From assembly GCA_003116975.1 (NCBI GenBank), contig BGKB01000007.1, forward strand, positions 186,001 to 250,000: a DNA stretch of 64,000 nucleotides, written 5' to 3'. The translations under genes and the position numbers were made by a program. How positions within the stretch are numbered: the stretch's first letter is position 1; the number at the start of each line of letters is the position of its first letter. Under the pieces are notes generated by a model. The model was not told the DNA's origin, searched no databases, and saw nothing but the letters and a program-made list of their open reading frames with translations. Source of the stretch: Aurantiochytrium sp. KH105. Taxonomy: Eukaryota; Sar; Bigyra; Thraustochytrida; Thraustochytriidae. Below are positions 10,040 to 18,884 of this stretch, piece by piece.

Positions 10040-11241
10040 TCACATGGCGTCCTCCTCGTCATAAGGCATGCGCTTGCGTTTTGAGCGCCTGCGTCGTTTC
10101 GCACGATCTTCCGTGTTTCGTTCAAACATGTCTTGCTTATGTTCTTCCATCTGCTCGTCGCGACGGTCAGGAAGGAGCTTATCGTCGAGCTTCATGAAGT
10201 CTCGCCCCTCTTGAGTGAACACATGGACTAGAATACTGCCGGCGTCGAGGACGACCCAATTCTCGTCGGCATCATAAGGCTATGTCCGCGCAACACATAC
10301 ATGCACAAACATAACACCACACACGTAATGTAATTGTCAGTCAGTCAGTTAGTCAGTCAGTCAGTCCAGTTCATCATGCACCTTGTCAATCGATTCCAAA
10401 AGAGGAAAGAGAAAAACAACTTTTAAGAAAGAGGAGGCATGGAGAAAAAACGTACCTTGTTTTCGTGCGAAGAGCGGAGGCCGCGCTTGCGCATGGACTT
10501 GTGCAAAATCTTGGCGAGACGAAGAATGTGCTGCGAAGAACGACCCGTCACAATCACAGAGTCCTCGCGCATTCCTGATTCCTCGCCAGTGACGGACACA
10601 ATGTTCTCCCCGCCATTGGCTTCGAGGCACGCCTTAACTTCCTCGAGTGTAAGGAGCTCTCCGGGAATGGCGCGAATCAGCTTGGTCTCTCGCTCAACAA
10701 GGCCTGACTCCCACGTCCACGATGCCTCACGCTTACGTCGGTGTCGGGCATAGTCTTCCTCGGCATTATCCTCACTCTGCGTCATCCAGACCGCAGCGTC
10801 CATGGCCTCGTCGACTTTAATATTAAGGACATCGCGGTCCTCAAGCTCGGCGTTGGCGTCCTCGCCGTCCTCGGAAGGGTTTTCGTCCTCGGACGAGGCG
10901 CGATTCTTGCTGGGTGGGACCCACTCCCAATCCTCTTCATCATCACCATCCTGTTCCTCCTTCATTTTCACATCGTCATTCTCAGCGGAAGCAGCACCAG
11001 TAGCACTAGCACGAGCACCGACAGCAACGCTTTGCTGCTGCTCTTCGTCCCCCGCGCGCGGCGCAGCCTTGTCGTCTGTGGCCAGCCAGCGCCTTGGTGC
11101 ATGAGGCGTCCACGCACTCGCGGCCGCCGCCGGCGTCACTCGCGATCCTGCTGCGAGATTCCAGGGCGTCTGCGAAGCGGCCGCGAGCCTGCTGCCACGG
11201 CCCTGCCGCGCCACCGCGCGCAGGCCTGCACGAAGAAGCAT
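10040..11241 (-). CDS. Mitochondrial ribosome silencing factor (RsfS/Iojap/MALSU1-like), two exons
   Basis: Exon 1 is 11241-10456 and exon 2 is 10279-10040, giving 341 aa. The 176-bp intron starts GTACG and ends ACATAG; splicing is in phase 0. The N-terminus is Arg/Ala/Leu-rich with no acids, a typical mitochondrial presequence. A long acidic linker follows. The RsfS fold then covers LTLEEVKACLEANGGENIV, DSVIVTGRSSQHILRLAK and, across the splice, ENWVVLDAGSILVHVFTQEGRDF. RsfS proteins bind uL14 of the large ribosomal subunit and block premature subunit joining. A basic RAKRRRRSKRKR block near the C-terminus is an addition to the bacterial form. It is convergent with the upstream coiled-coil gene (107 bp apart). 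Confidence 0.85.
10336..10363. repeat. (GTCA)n microsatellite inside the RsfS intron
   Basis: About seven GTCA units, one altered to GTTA, lying within the intron 10280-10455. Confidence 0.8.
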
Positions 11242-11630
11242 GATAATTCAAGTTCTGTTCGCTGCGCATCAACTTGCGGCTGGGCCACAGAGAGAGAGTG
11301 GTGGGCCTTCAAAAGTAACGAAAAGCCAGCGAAAAGAAGAAAAAATCCAGCGATGTTGATGACTCCGAGATCAGGCGCGAAGCGTGGCCGACTAGGTAGA
11401 GAGAGATTTGCCGCACACTGAGAGGCACTAATCTGTTTTTGAAAAATCTGCGAAAGTCAAGACGAAGCGTTTTATAGGATTCTTTATTTTGCGGTGTTGC
11501 AATGGCTGTTGGTTTTTTTTAATTGCCGATGACACGATGCTGTAAGCTACTCAACAAGAAATCCAAAGGAATCTATTCAATTCCGTTGTCTTTGATCATA
11601 GAAAAGGTGCTGTTTTATAAAAGTAAAGGC
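11242..11630. other. Intergenic region, no gene seen
   Basis: Upstream flank of the RsfS gene and 3' flank of the dihydroorotate dehydrogenase gene. AT-rich stretches (TTTTATAGGATT near 11470, TTTTATAAAAG near 11612) may relate to 3'-end formation, which is unproven. Confidence 0.4.
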
Positions 11631-12812
11631 TCACTTTTCGTGGTCCTTGCCCACAACTTCCGCAATCGTATGATAGCCGTCGCGCTCCATGAGAACCTTG
11701 AGTTCGCGGTTGAGACGATTCACGAGCGGGAAACCCTGATATGTGAGCGCAGTGTACAACTGAACCAGCGAGGCGCCGGCCTTTAGCTTTTCGTAAGCGT
11801 CAATGCCTGTGCTGATACCGCCAACGCCAATGATGGGAACCTTGCCCTGCGTGAGGCGGTACATGTCGCGAATAACTGCGGTGGACTTGTCCTTGACGGG
11901 CATTCCACTCAGGCCTCCAACTTCGCCACGCGCGTCGCTCACGAGAGTCTCTGGCCTGGCAATTGTGGTGTTGGATACGATGAGACCATCCACACCTCGC
12001 GAAGTGACAACATCGGCAATGTCCTGCTTGTCCTCCTCGCTGAGATCGGGCGCGATCTTGAGCACAACAGGGGTGCGGCGGCGGCCGGCGCAGACCTCAT
12101 CACGGGTCTGCACCACATTGCTAATGAGTTCGTCGAGCTCACGCTTGGCCTGCAGGTTACGCAGGCCGGGCGTGTTGGGGCTTGAGATGTTCACAACGAG
12201 ATAGTCTGCCATGGTGGCAAACTCGCGCACACCCTTGCCGTAGTCCTCAATGGCGCTCGGGGAGGTCTTGTTCTTGCCCAGATTGATGCCCAGCACGCAG
12301 GGCGTGCGCGATGCGTCAGACAAGTACGCCTCAAGGTTGGCCTTGACGGCAGCGTGTCCGTCGCTGTTAAAGCCGTAGCGATTGATGACAGCCTGGTCCT
12401 GCGGCAAGCGAAAGACGCGCGGTTTCGGATTTCCTGGCTGTGGCTCTGGAGTCACGCTGCCGATTTCGACAAAGCCAAATCCAGTGCGAGCCATGCCTTC
12501 GACGCCTTCTGCGTTCTTGTCAAAGCCTGCTGCCAAGCCCACTGGATTAGCAAACTCAAGATCCCACAACGATTGCTTGAGCGCCAGGTCGAGGCCCTCA
12601 TTCTTGGTGGGTCGCGGAATCAGCTTGTACTTGGCGGCCAATACGCCCAGTCGGTGCGCCTGCTCTCCGTCCGTGAACGTGTGCACCATGGGCATGATGA
12701 CCTGGTTGAAGACGCGCTCGTCCTGGGTCCAGTAGCCGTAGCCGACGGCGCACCCGATGCCCGCCCAGCCGCCTAGCAGCGCGTTCCGCGCGAACCTCAT
12801 CGTGCCGGCCAT
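11631..12812 (-). CDS. Dihydroorotate dehydrogenase, class 2 (quinone-dependent, mitochondrial)
   Basis: 393 aa, single exon. The ATG at 12812 is used because upstream codons to 13034 encode low-complexity sequence and overlap the repeat array. The N-terminus (MRFARNALLGGWAGIGCAVGY) combines a presequence and a membrane helix, as in class 2 enzymes of the inner mitochondrial membrane. The FMN barrel shows FANPVGLAAGFDKNAEG, FVEIGSVTPEPQPGNPKPR, NRYGFNSDG, the catalytic-serine loop VNISSPNTPGLR, and IIGVGGISTG. It oxidises dihydroorotate to orotate in pyrimidine synthesis, passing electrons to ubiquinone. Length matches the family. Confidence 0.95.
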   Translation of the reverse strand: MAGTMRFARNALLGGWAGIGCAVGYGYWTQDERVFNQVIMPMVHTFTDGEQAHRLGVLAAKYKLIPRPTKNEGLDLALKQSLWDLEFANPVGLAAGFDKNAEGVEGMARTGFGFVEIGSVTPEPQPGNPKPRVFRLPQDQAVINRYGFNSDGHAAVKANLEAYLSDASRTPCVLGINLGKNKTSPSAIEDYGKGVREFATMADYLVVNISSPNTPGLRNLQAKRELDELISNVVQTRDEVCAGRRRTPVVLKIAPDLSEEDKQDIADVVTSRGVDGLIVSNTTIARPETLVSDARGEVGGLSGMPVKDKSTAVIRDMYRLTQGKVPIIGVGGISTGIDAYEKLKAGASLVQLYTALTYQGFPLVNRLNRELKVLMERDGYHTIAEVVGKDHEK

Positions 12813-12969
12813 TCTCGCAGCCTCTTTGTCTCCAGCCCCTTTGTCCGGTCGCTCTCGCCCTGTCTGCCGCGCGCAGCCACCGGGTCCCAACCCTCCTCGC
12901 TTGGGGTCTGTCTGTCTGCGCGGCTGCTGCTGCTTGCCCGCCCGCCCGCGCCCGCCACATGCCAATTGC

Positions 12970-13155
12970 GTACCGTGACTGTACGGTAACGGAGGCCAAG
13001 TTAGCGATAACGTACCTTCGCGGTACGCAATCATAAGTAAGTTAGCAATAACGTACCTCCGCGGTACGTAATCATAAGTAAGTTAGCAATAACGTACCTA
13101 CGCGGTACGTAATTATAAGTGAGTTAGCAATAACGTACCTACGCGGTAGTAGGTA
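12970..13155. repeat. 41-bp palindrome-containing tandem array (left part)
   Basis: Four units begin at 12998, 13039, 13080 and 13121, exactly 41 bp apart. Each reads AAGTTAGCAATAACG, then a hairpin CGTACC-N5-GGTACG, then an AT-rich spacer ending CATAAGT. A related palindrome (TACCGT...ACGGTA) lies just left at 12970-12990. The same motif reappears at 17150-17256, so the array seems to flank the mobile-element island. Confidence 0.9.
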
Positions 13156-13477
13156 AACATAGCTTAGAGCCTAATAAATAAGCCGCTTTTGGGCGCACAA
13201 AGCCAAAGATTTCAAAAGTAGAGCGTAAAAGCACGCGATAAATTAGACGATTGTTTACGAGCGGGAAAATCGGGCATTCTTTTTGGGACTCAACGTCACA
13301 GTCTCCCTCCTTGCATACGACAAGACGTACGGTAGCGATGACTAAATTTTTCCTACTTTAACGACCACTCAGGCTGCCAGTGCCAGTGAAGAATCGAGCA
13401 GCACAAGCGACGACTCTGCAATCGCACAAATGAACTCGACACTGCGGTTGAGGTGCGCAGTACAGGCACGAGCACAA

Positions 13478-14799
13478 TCATTCCGCAGACCCTGCTGCCT
13501 CGGCTTGAGCCGTCATCAACATAGTCCGTTCGGCTTCGATTTTGTCCACTTCCGCCTGATACTCTTCGTCGGTGATGAAACCGCGGGAAAACCTGATTGA
13601 TGTCATATTGAACTTGTGATTGAGCCTCGAGATCGACAACTGAAAGTCTTTGTGCTCTCTCAAAACAGTCATAATGAGCCCGGACAAACGCTTCTCGCTT
13701 TCGAGCACCTCCAGTGCAGCAGCTGCGTGCATGTTTTCTCTAATCCGAGCTTTCTTCGCCGATTCGCTCGAAGGGTCACTTTTTTGTTGCCAAATGCCCG
13801 TTTTGAAGCCTGCAAGCGCGCACGCCTCTTCTTCATGTTTCCCCATGCTGACTCCGTGCTCGAGATCGAGGAGCTTTCGGCGGTTTGCTGAAGCAACCAG
13901 AACTAGAAGATGTTGATGTTGAACGCAAGATGGTAGGACTGTCTTCCTCTTCGTCCGAGTGAGAGACGTCGCTGTGGTCGTCGTCGCTGTAGTCGTCGTC
14001 GCTTCCAGGCACGACATGGCTGGGCTCGGACAATTCGGTCGACGCCGCTATGCGGGAGAGCGAATCCATCTGCTAAATGATGTCAATGACGTGGGCGAAC
14101 TTAAATTTCAGGGCAGCAGATTCTTTTGCGCTCAGGAAATTTGCGTCCTTACCAGTTTGGGCACGGACCTCTTCAAAGTACAGCTTCTCGGCTCGCTCAA
14201 CATAGTCTGATTCAGACCAGCCGCTGCCCCTCGTCGCTTTGCGAGCCTGCAACTTGCAGAATATGTATCGCTTGCACTCCCGCTCGATAATCTGCACGCG
14301 ATTCTTTAGTGCAATCGGCGTGCGGGAAACTGGGGAACGGGACGCCTCATTTTTTTCGCGCCATGAGCTCCAGCATCTTGGCCTGCACGGAGTTCCAGAA
14401 GTCCTCCGCCCTCTGGTTCGTTCCACGGATACTGTCCTCTGTGGTATTCACGTATGCAGAGATGAGACATTCATCTTCAGCCTTCGTGTACGAGTAGTCG
14501 CTGCCGCCACGAGAGGCGCTTCGAGGGTTGCCGCTGCCGCCTCGAGAGGTGCTTCGAAGGGTGTCGCTGCTGCGAGGCTTGTGGGAAGGATCTTGATCGT
14601 TTCCGATGTCTATGCATGGAGGATACGCACCAGAGCGATCGTTCGCTCCCGCTACCTCGTTGCCGCCACATTCACCAAGCTCACCTCTCTCTTTGCACGC
14701 GTTCGGCTCCTCACGAGATAAATCGTCGACTAGACTAGTCGCAAACTCATTGCAGATCGCGGCCCCGTCGCAATCCTCTACGTCGTAGCTGCTTACCAT
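13478..14799 (-). pseudogene. Decayed Myb/SANT-like (NAM-associated type) DNA-binding protein gene
   Basis: Reading leftward from an ATG at 14799, an acidic leader leads to YTKAEDECLISAYVNT, GTNQRAEDFWNSVQ and, in the next frame, RTPIALKNRVQIIERECKRY followed by FKFAHVI. Together these match the trihelix/SANT-like domain of 'NAM-associated' proteins common in oomycetes and plants. The frame breaks at an A7 run (14351-14357 region), where the zero frame ends at TGA at 14347. It meets an in-frame TAG at 14073 and changes frame again between about 13925 and 13750, where KRAFGNKKV and KKARIRENMHAAAALEVLESEKR lie in different frames. No splice sites explain these breaks, so decay is more likely than introns. 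Confidence 0.55.
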
Positions 14800-15031
14800 T
14801 GTCGCGACAGCTACGACGACGCCACCGACCGCGTGCACTGCCTGCAGTATCTGCTTTGTCGATCGATTTGGAGCGCAGCGTTGCAATCCAGTGCACTAAC
14901 AGTAAAGAAGGATCATCGTTTCTCTTGTCGTTTGGCTAGAAAATGCTAGGGTTCTCATGAGAACGAAAGGTGCATATACCACAGATTCTCACGTCTCTAC
15001 AAAAGAAAATTGAAAGAAATTCTTATAATCT

Positions 15032-15055
15032 GAGCCATGCTGGCCAGCATGGCTC
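15032..15055. repeat. Perfect 24-bp palindrome
   Basis: GAGCCATGCTGG followed directly by its exact reverse complement, with no loop. It sits within element A just inside its right terminal repeat. A second short inverted repeat (AAGCCAAA...TTTGGCTT) follows at about 15092-15109. Confidence 0.9.
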
Positions 15056-15149
15056 TGTCGGTAAAAACCTTTTTAAGAGTCATCTTTCAAGAAGCCAAAT
15101 TTTTGGCTTGTGGCGCCAAAAAGCGGCTTATTGCGATTGCTCTAACTTA

Positions 15150-17138
15150 CAGTCAACGAGACCATAAATCGGTAATTATAAAGGCAATGGACGGAGCTGC
15201 ACAGGGCCGGGGGAAGGGGCGTTGTTGGCGGGCCTCTGTGCTGATAGTCGAGCCCAACTCGTATTTGGATAATAGTTGATTGTAACCATTCTTATTGTTT
15301 TTACTATATAACCTCTAGGGTCGACCATCTGAAATTGTTAGGACAGCTTCGAGCTGCTTTTCGAGTTCATCAACGTCGTATTCTTCTTCAAAAAGGTCAT
15401 CATCATCACCACTATCATCGCTGTCAGTTTCAACACCATCTTCAATCGAGGATTCACTACGAAACTCCTCTATGACACGATCACGTGAGACGATAATCCG
15501 CTTCACCAAGTCTCGACCAGAGGGTTGCTCGAGTTTGATGAACTCGGCATCGAGTCTCTGCTTCACATCTTGGAGAGTGGTGTCCTTCGTGTATTGCCTT
15601 GCAATATTTCCTTTCACGTAAGCCCAAATCAGTTCGATGGGCTGCAGATCCGAGTAGTGAGGTGGTGTGAAGAGGACGCGATGCCCTGCCCTCTGTGCTG
15701 CCTCGATCACTTCCGGCAGCACCTTCTCCTTGATCCAGTTCTTCAGCAGAACTTTCAGCTGCGCAACTGTGCTCGTTGCGTCGTGCGGTATCTGATATTG
15801 ATAGAGCGCTGCAATAACCTCCCGTTTCTTTAGCTTCGCGACGTCGGGTGCGGTTGGCGGCAGCGTCTTGTGGTAGCTCGCATTGTCCATTATGATCAGG
15901 GACGGCTCATGAAGGTTAGGTAGGAGCTGCGTCCGCCACCACAATGCAAAATTAGTCCCGTTGAAGTTCTTGTGGTAGTCTCCTTTGCTCGCGTCAGCTG
16001 CTTGCGGACAAAACGTCCAAACAGAGCCTGGCACGAGGCCAGCTTCACGATCTGGGTATTTTGGACTCGAATTCTGAATGGCAGCCAAAATACAATACCT
16101 ACGTCCCTTGTGTTGAACGCGCGTCGTTGTGTCTTCCGCGTCCATTGGATCAAATAGACTTTTGTCAAACCTATGGTAGTGTTGATGCACGTATGACTCA
16201 TCAAGATAGACCTCCCTTAGCTGCAACTCAGGCGGAAGGGATCGATTCTGTAAGAGTCTGACGATGTAATCGTCGCGCAGAGCAATATGTTCGACCTTCA
16301 GCGAAACCTTTCCCGGACGCTTCCCACGGCAGAAGCCCATCGCGACCAGATAGGACTGTGTGGCGCGAAGAGCAGCACTGTAGTCTTTGGCGTCTATCAC
16401 ACCGCCTTCGTCATGGATAATCGAAAGCACCCCAGTCTCTACCAGGTAGTCTGTGATGTGTCTGGCTGACACAGCCTCATGGCGCAGCCGCCTTTCGCGT
16501 ACGAAGTCACGAATCTTGAAGAATACCTGCTTCGTCGTTGGAACACGTCTCGGCTTCGCCTCTCGATTGCCGCGATTCGAGACTGGTTGCAGACTGCGAT
16601 CGCCAGTCTCACTCGTTCGAGAGTCGGTCCAGCTCTTTATAAGAGGAGCGAGTGTAGACTTGGATATGCCCAGCATTGCGGACACGTTTGCCATCGCGTT
16701 AATCGGCCACTTGCGGCCTGTCTTTTTCTGCGAAGCCAACTGATCTTTTTGATACGCGAAATAAGCGTGTAGAGCCATGAAGCGCTCTTGAGACGTGAGC
16801 ACCGGTCGTCCACGAGCTTTTCTGATTGCCTGAAGTTCTCCTTCGCAGCCCTCGATGGTCGCCGTTACCCGGGTTTTGACGCTTTCATTTCGCGGACGCC
16901 CTTGCTCTTGAGATAGTGATGTCCGGCGACGCTTGGGGGACCCGCTCATCGTTTTAGTACACACCCCCTCTTCACCGCAAGTCCGCGTCGTGTGCTCGCT
17001 GGCGTTGGTCGTAGCCGCGCGCTTCGTCGCGATCTGCACGCCGTCGACTTTTTCCAGTTCATCTTAAAAAGCGCCGCTTCTCGCGTGGACGGAAGGAAAA
17101 ATTAGAGGCTAATTACCGATTTATGGTCTCGTTGACTG
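15150..17138. mobile_element. Element B: intact ~2.0-kb DDE transposon with 29-bp perfect terminal inverted repeats
   Basis: The left end 15150-15178 starts CAGTCAACGAGACC and ends GGTAATTA. The right end 17110-17138 is its exact reverse complement over 29 bp. Both ends are flanked by TTA (15147-15149 and 17139-17141), consistent with a 3-bp target-site duplication. One intact transposase gene fills the element. The left end abuts element A and the right flank is the palindromic array. Intact ends and frame suggest recent activity. Confidence 0.85.
15315..16949 (-). CDS. DDE transposase, IS630/Tc1-mariner-like (DDE_3 type)
   Basis: 544 aa, single exon. The first true ATG of the frame is at 16949 (the frame is open to 17039 but begins there with GTG). 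The N-terminal part has a Lys/Arg-rich leader and helix-turn-helix-like segments (FMALHAYFAYQKDQL; VSAMLGISKSTLAPLIKSW). The catalytic core shows D in VYLDESYVHQHYH, D in LIIMDNASYHK and E in PPHYSDLQPIELIWAYVKG. The second D and the E are about 84 residues apart, far more than the 34 of classical Tc1/mariner. The insert contains a helical SAP-like stretch (KKREVIAALYQYQIP...TVAQLKVLLKNW). The tail is very acidic. It cuts and joins the ends of element B. Confidence 0.88.
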   Translation of the reverse strand: MSGSPKRRRTSLSQEQGRPRNESVKTRVTATIEGCEGELQAIRKARGRPVLTSQERFMALHAYFAYQKDQLASQKKTGRKWPINAMANVSAMLGISKSTLAPLIKSWTDSRTSETGDRSLQPVSNRGNREAKPRRVPTTKQVFFKIRDFVRERRLRHEAVSARHITDYLVETGVLSIIHDEGGVIDAKDYSAALRATQSYLVAMGFCRGKRPGKVSLKVEHIALRDDYIVRLLQNRSLPPELQLREVYLDESYVHQHYHRFDKSLFDPMDAEDTTTRVQHKGRRYCILAAIQNSSPKYPDREAGLVPGSVWTFCPQAADASKGDYHKNFNGTNFALWWRTQLLPNLHEPSLIIMDNASYHKTLPPTAPDVAKLKKREVIAALYQYQIPHDATSTVAQLKVLLKNWIKEKVLPEVIEAAQRAGHRVLFTPPHYSDLQPIELIWAYVKGNIARQYTKDTTLQDVKQRLDAEFIKLEQPSGRDLVKRIIVSRDRVIEEFRSESSIEDGVETDSDDSGDDDDLFEEEYDVDELEKQLEAVLTISDGRP

Positions 17139-17149
17139 TTAGTTAGTAA

Positions 17150-17256
17150 GTAAGTTATCATAACGTACCTCAGCGGTACGTTATTGAAACAAAGTTAGCA
17201 ATACCGTATCAGAAGTGTACGGTATTACAATTACGTACCATTGAGAGGTACGGTAA
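17150..17256. repeat. Palindromic array, right part
   Basis: Three hairpin motifs follow element B. They are AACGTACC...GGTACGTT at 17162-17182, ATACCGTA...TACGGTAT at 17201-17225 and TTACGTACC...GGTACGGTAA at 17231-17256. The spacers contain TAAGTAAGTTA and AAGTTAGCAATA, as in the 41-bp units at 12998-13155. Confidence 0.85.
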
Positions 17257-17498
17257 ATTCTTACCTACTACCCGTCTCTCGTCACTCCTACTACGAGATA
17301 GGCCTAGATGCGCCATGGCATCAGCCCTGCAAAGCCCGAACCGCGAGCTCTGCAGCTGGGCGCAGCGCGAGAGGCAAGCTTGTGCTGCCGCCCCTGGCGA
17401 CAGCTTAAGCGGGAGGAGAAGCTTGCAAAGCTGGCTGACTGACTGGCTGACTGGCTGGCGGTCGAGAATACAAGCACCTCGCTTGCGACCGCGAAGAG

Positions 17499-18884
17499 AT
17501 GAGCTCCGGCGACCAAGTGGATGATGGCATCGTGGCCGCCGCTGCAGCCGCCAAGACGTACGAAGTCGAGCTGCCAGAGTGGCTGGGAGGGTCCGTGGTA
17601 GAAATTGACAGCCAGCTTGCGGATCTGTTGCTCCTTGGACTGTTTACATTTGTGCTCTTCTTCTTGACGGACCCCTTTCGCATCATTGAAAAGGTCGATG
17701 AGCGCCTTGTCAGACTGTACAAGGCGCCCGAAAAGTCTGCCGTTCAGGGCCGCAAGGTGTTTTGCATCGTGAACCCTACGAGCGGCAACAAGAATGGGAA
17801 ATGGCAGTACGCCAAGGTTGCCTTTCCTCTGCTTCGAAGTGCGGGGGCAACCGTTGACATGGTCATGACCAAGAGCACCGAACATGTAACTGAGCTCGGC
17901 GAAAGCATGGGCAAGGCGTACAAGGACGGTGACAAGGATGCCTTTCCCGATGGAGGCGTTCTTGTCATGGGCGGAGACGGGACCTTTTTCGAGGTTATCA
18001 ATGGTATCATCAGCGGTCTCACCGGCGGCTCGATGGATCTGGACAAGGACGGCGCACGCAAGGCTCTTGAGACCTTGCGCATTGCACACATCCCGGTGGG
18101 AACCTCGAACGGCATTGCACGTACTACCGAATGCGCAACTGCATACGAGGCCATTTCGCAGCTCATTGCTGGTGACGGCGAAGGCAACAATACTAGTCAT
18201 CTTGACCTGGCTGCTGTCGACCTCGAATTCGCTGAAGGCAGCAAGGAGCAAACGTCCACGAAGCGCCGCATCTACGACGTCATGTGCACGTCTGTCGGCT
18301 TCGTATGCGACTACAACGACCTTACCGAGTACCGCTGGCGCTTTCTCGGCAAGACGCTCAAGGAAACCTTGGCCCTCTTGACCCTGTTTGCTCTGCGCAG
18401 AGTGGTGAAAGCCCGTTTGCTCGTTCGCCCGTGCGAGCTCTCCAAGGAGCAGCGGCTTGAACTTGCCACCAAACATGGGTACAATGACACCGCAGAGCTC
18501 TCCGAAGCAGCAGGCCACCCTGGTTGGCTCGAGATCCCTGGTCCATTCGTCTTGATCACCTGGACGACGCTCTCCTGGATTGCAAACGACTCGTGCTTTG
18601 CGCCCGAGACTGGCTTTGGCGACGGACAGGCTACCGTCGTGGCCATGAATGCCAACAACTCTCGCTGGCAAATGATGCGCGCTGCCATGGCCTTCGAAAA
18701 GGGCGATGCGGGCAAATTGCCCTTGGTCCAAATGTATCGCGTTCGCGAGATGAAAATTTTGCCATCAACTCCACTCCCGGTGGACACGACAGGCTCCATC
18801 GTCAAGAATGTGAAGAGCATCAATGTGAAAATCCTCCCCAAGGCCGTTCAATACCTTCGCAATCCTTCACTTCCGGTGACCTAA
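17499..18884 (+). CDS. Lipid kinase of the sphingosine/diacylglycerol kinase family
   Basis: 461 aa, single exon from ATG at 17499. A membrane segment lies at about residues 40-58 (ADLLLLGLFTFVLFFL). The DAGK catalytic domain follows: FCIVNPTSGNKNGK (C1), GGVLVMGGDGTFFEVINGI (C2, ATP-binding GGDGT) and IPVGTSNGIAR (C3). Further matches include DVMCTSVGFVCDYN and the later GFGDGQATVV. These features fit sphingosine kinase and ceramide kinase relatives, which phosphorylate lipid head groups at membranes using ATP. The substrate cannot be set from sequence alone. There is no C1 or PH domain. Its start lies about 240 bp from the right end of the mobile-element island. Confidence 0.88.
   Translation: MSSGDQVDDGIVAAAAAAKTYEVELPEWLGGSVVEIDSQLADLLLLGLFTFVLFFLTDPFRIIEKVDERLVRLYKAPEKSAVQGRKVFCIVNPTSGNKNGKWQYAKVAFPLLRSAGATVDMVMTKSTEHVTELGESMGKAYKDGDKDAFPDGGVLVMGGDGTFFEVINGIISGLTGGSMDLDKDGARKALETLRIAHIPVGTSNGIARTTECATAYEAISQLIAGDGEGNNTSHLDLAAVDLEFAEGSKEQTSTKRRIYDVMCTSVGFVCDYNDLTEYRWRFLGKTLKETLALLTLFALRRVVKARLLVRPCELSKEQRLELATKHGYNDTAELSEAAGHPGWLEIPGPFVLITWTTLSWIANDSCFAPETGFGDGQATVVAMNANNSRWQMMRAAMAFEKGDAGKLPLVQMYRVREMKILPSTPLPVDTTGSIVKNVKSINVKILPKAVQYLRNPSLPVT

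Larger units (their letters stand above)
13164..15145. mobile_element. Element A: ~2-kb transposon relic with terminal inverted repeats, carrying a decayed Myb/SANT-like gene
   Basis: The left end (13164-13212) reads TTAGAGCC, then AATAAGCCGCTTTTGGGCGC, then AAGCCAAAGATTT. The right end (15097-15145) carries the same blocks in reverse complement with a few substitutions. The pair forms imperfect ~49-bp terminal inverted repeats. Inside lies a broken gene for a Myb/SANT-like DNA-binding protein. No DDE transposase remains in this element. PIF/Harbinger transposons encode a Myb-like partner protein beside the nuclease, so a Harbinger-type or non-autonomous origin is possible but inferred. A clean target-site duplication could not be identified. 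Confidence 0.6.

Noticed and set aside
12998-13155. Possible CRISPR-like array
   Set aside because: The repeats are strictly tandem with no unique spacers, and the sequence context is eukaryotic.
16950-17039. N-terminal extension of the transposase
   Set aside because: The frame opens with GTG at 17039; the first ATG is at 16949.
17304-18731. 475-codon open frame antisense to the lipid kinase
   Set aside because: It covers the kinase coding strand almost exactly, has no domain motif, and reflects GC-rich codon use on the other strand.
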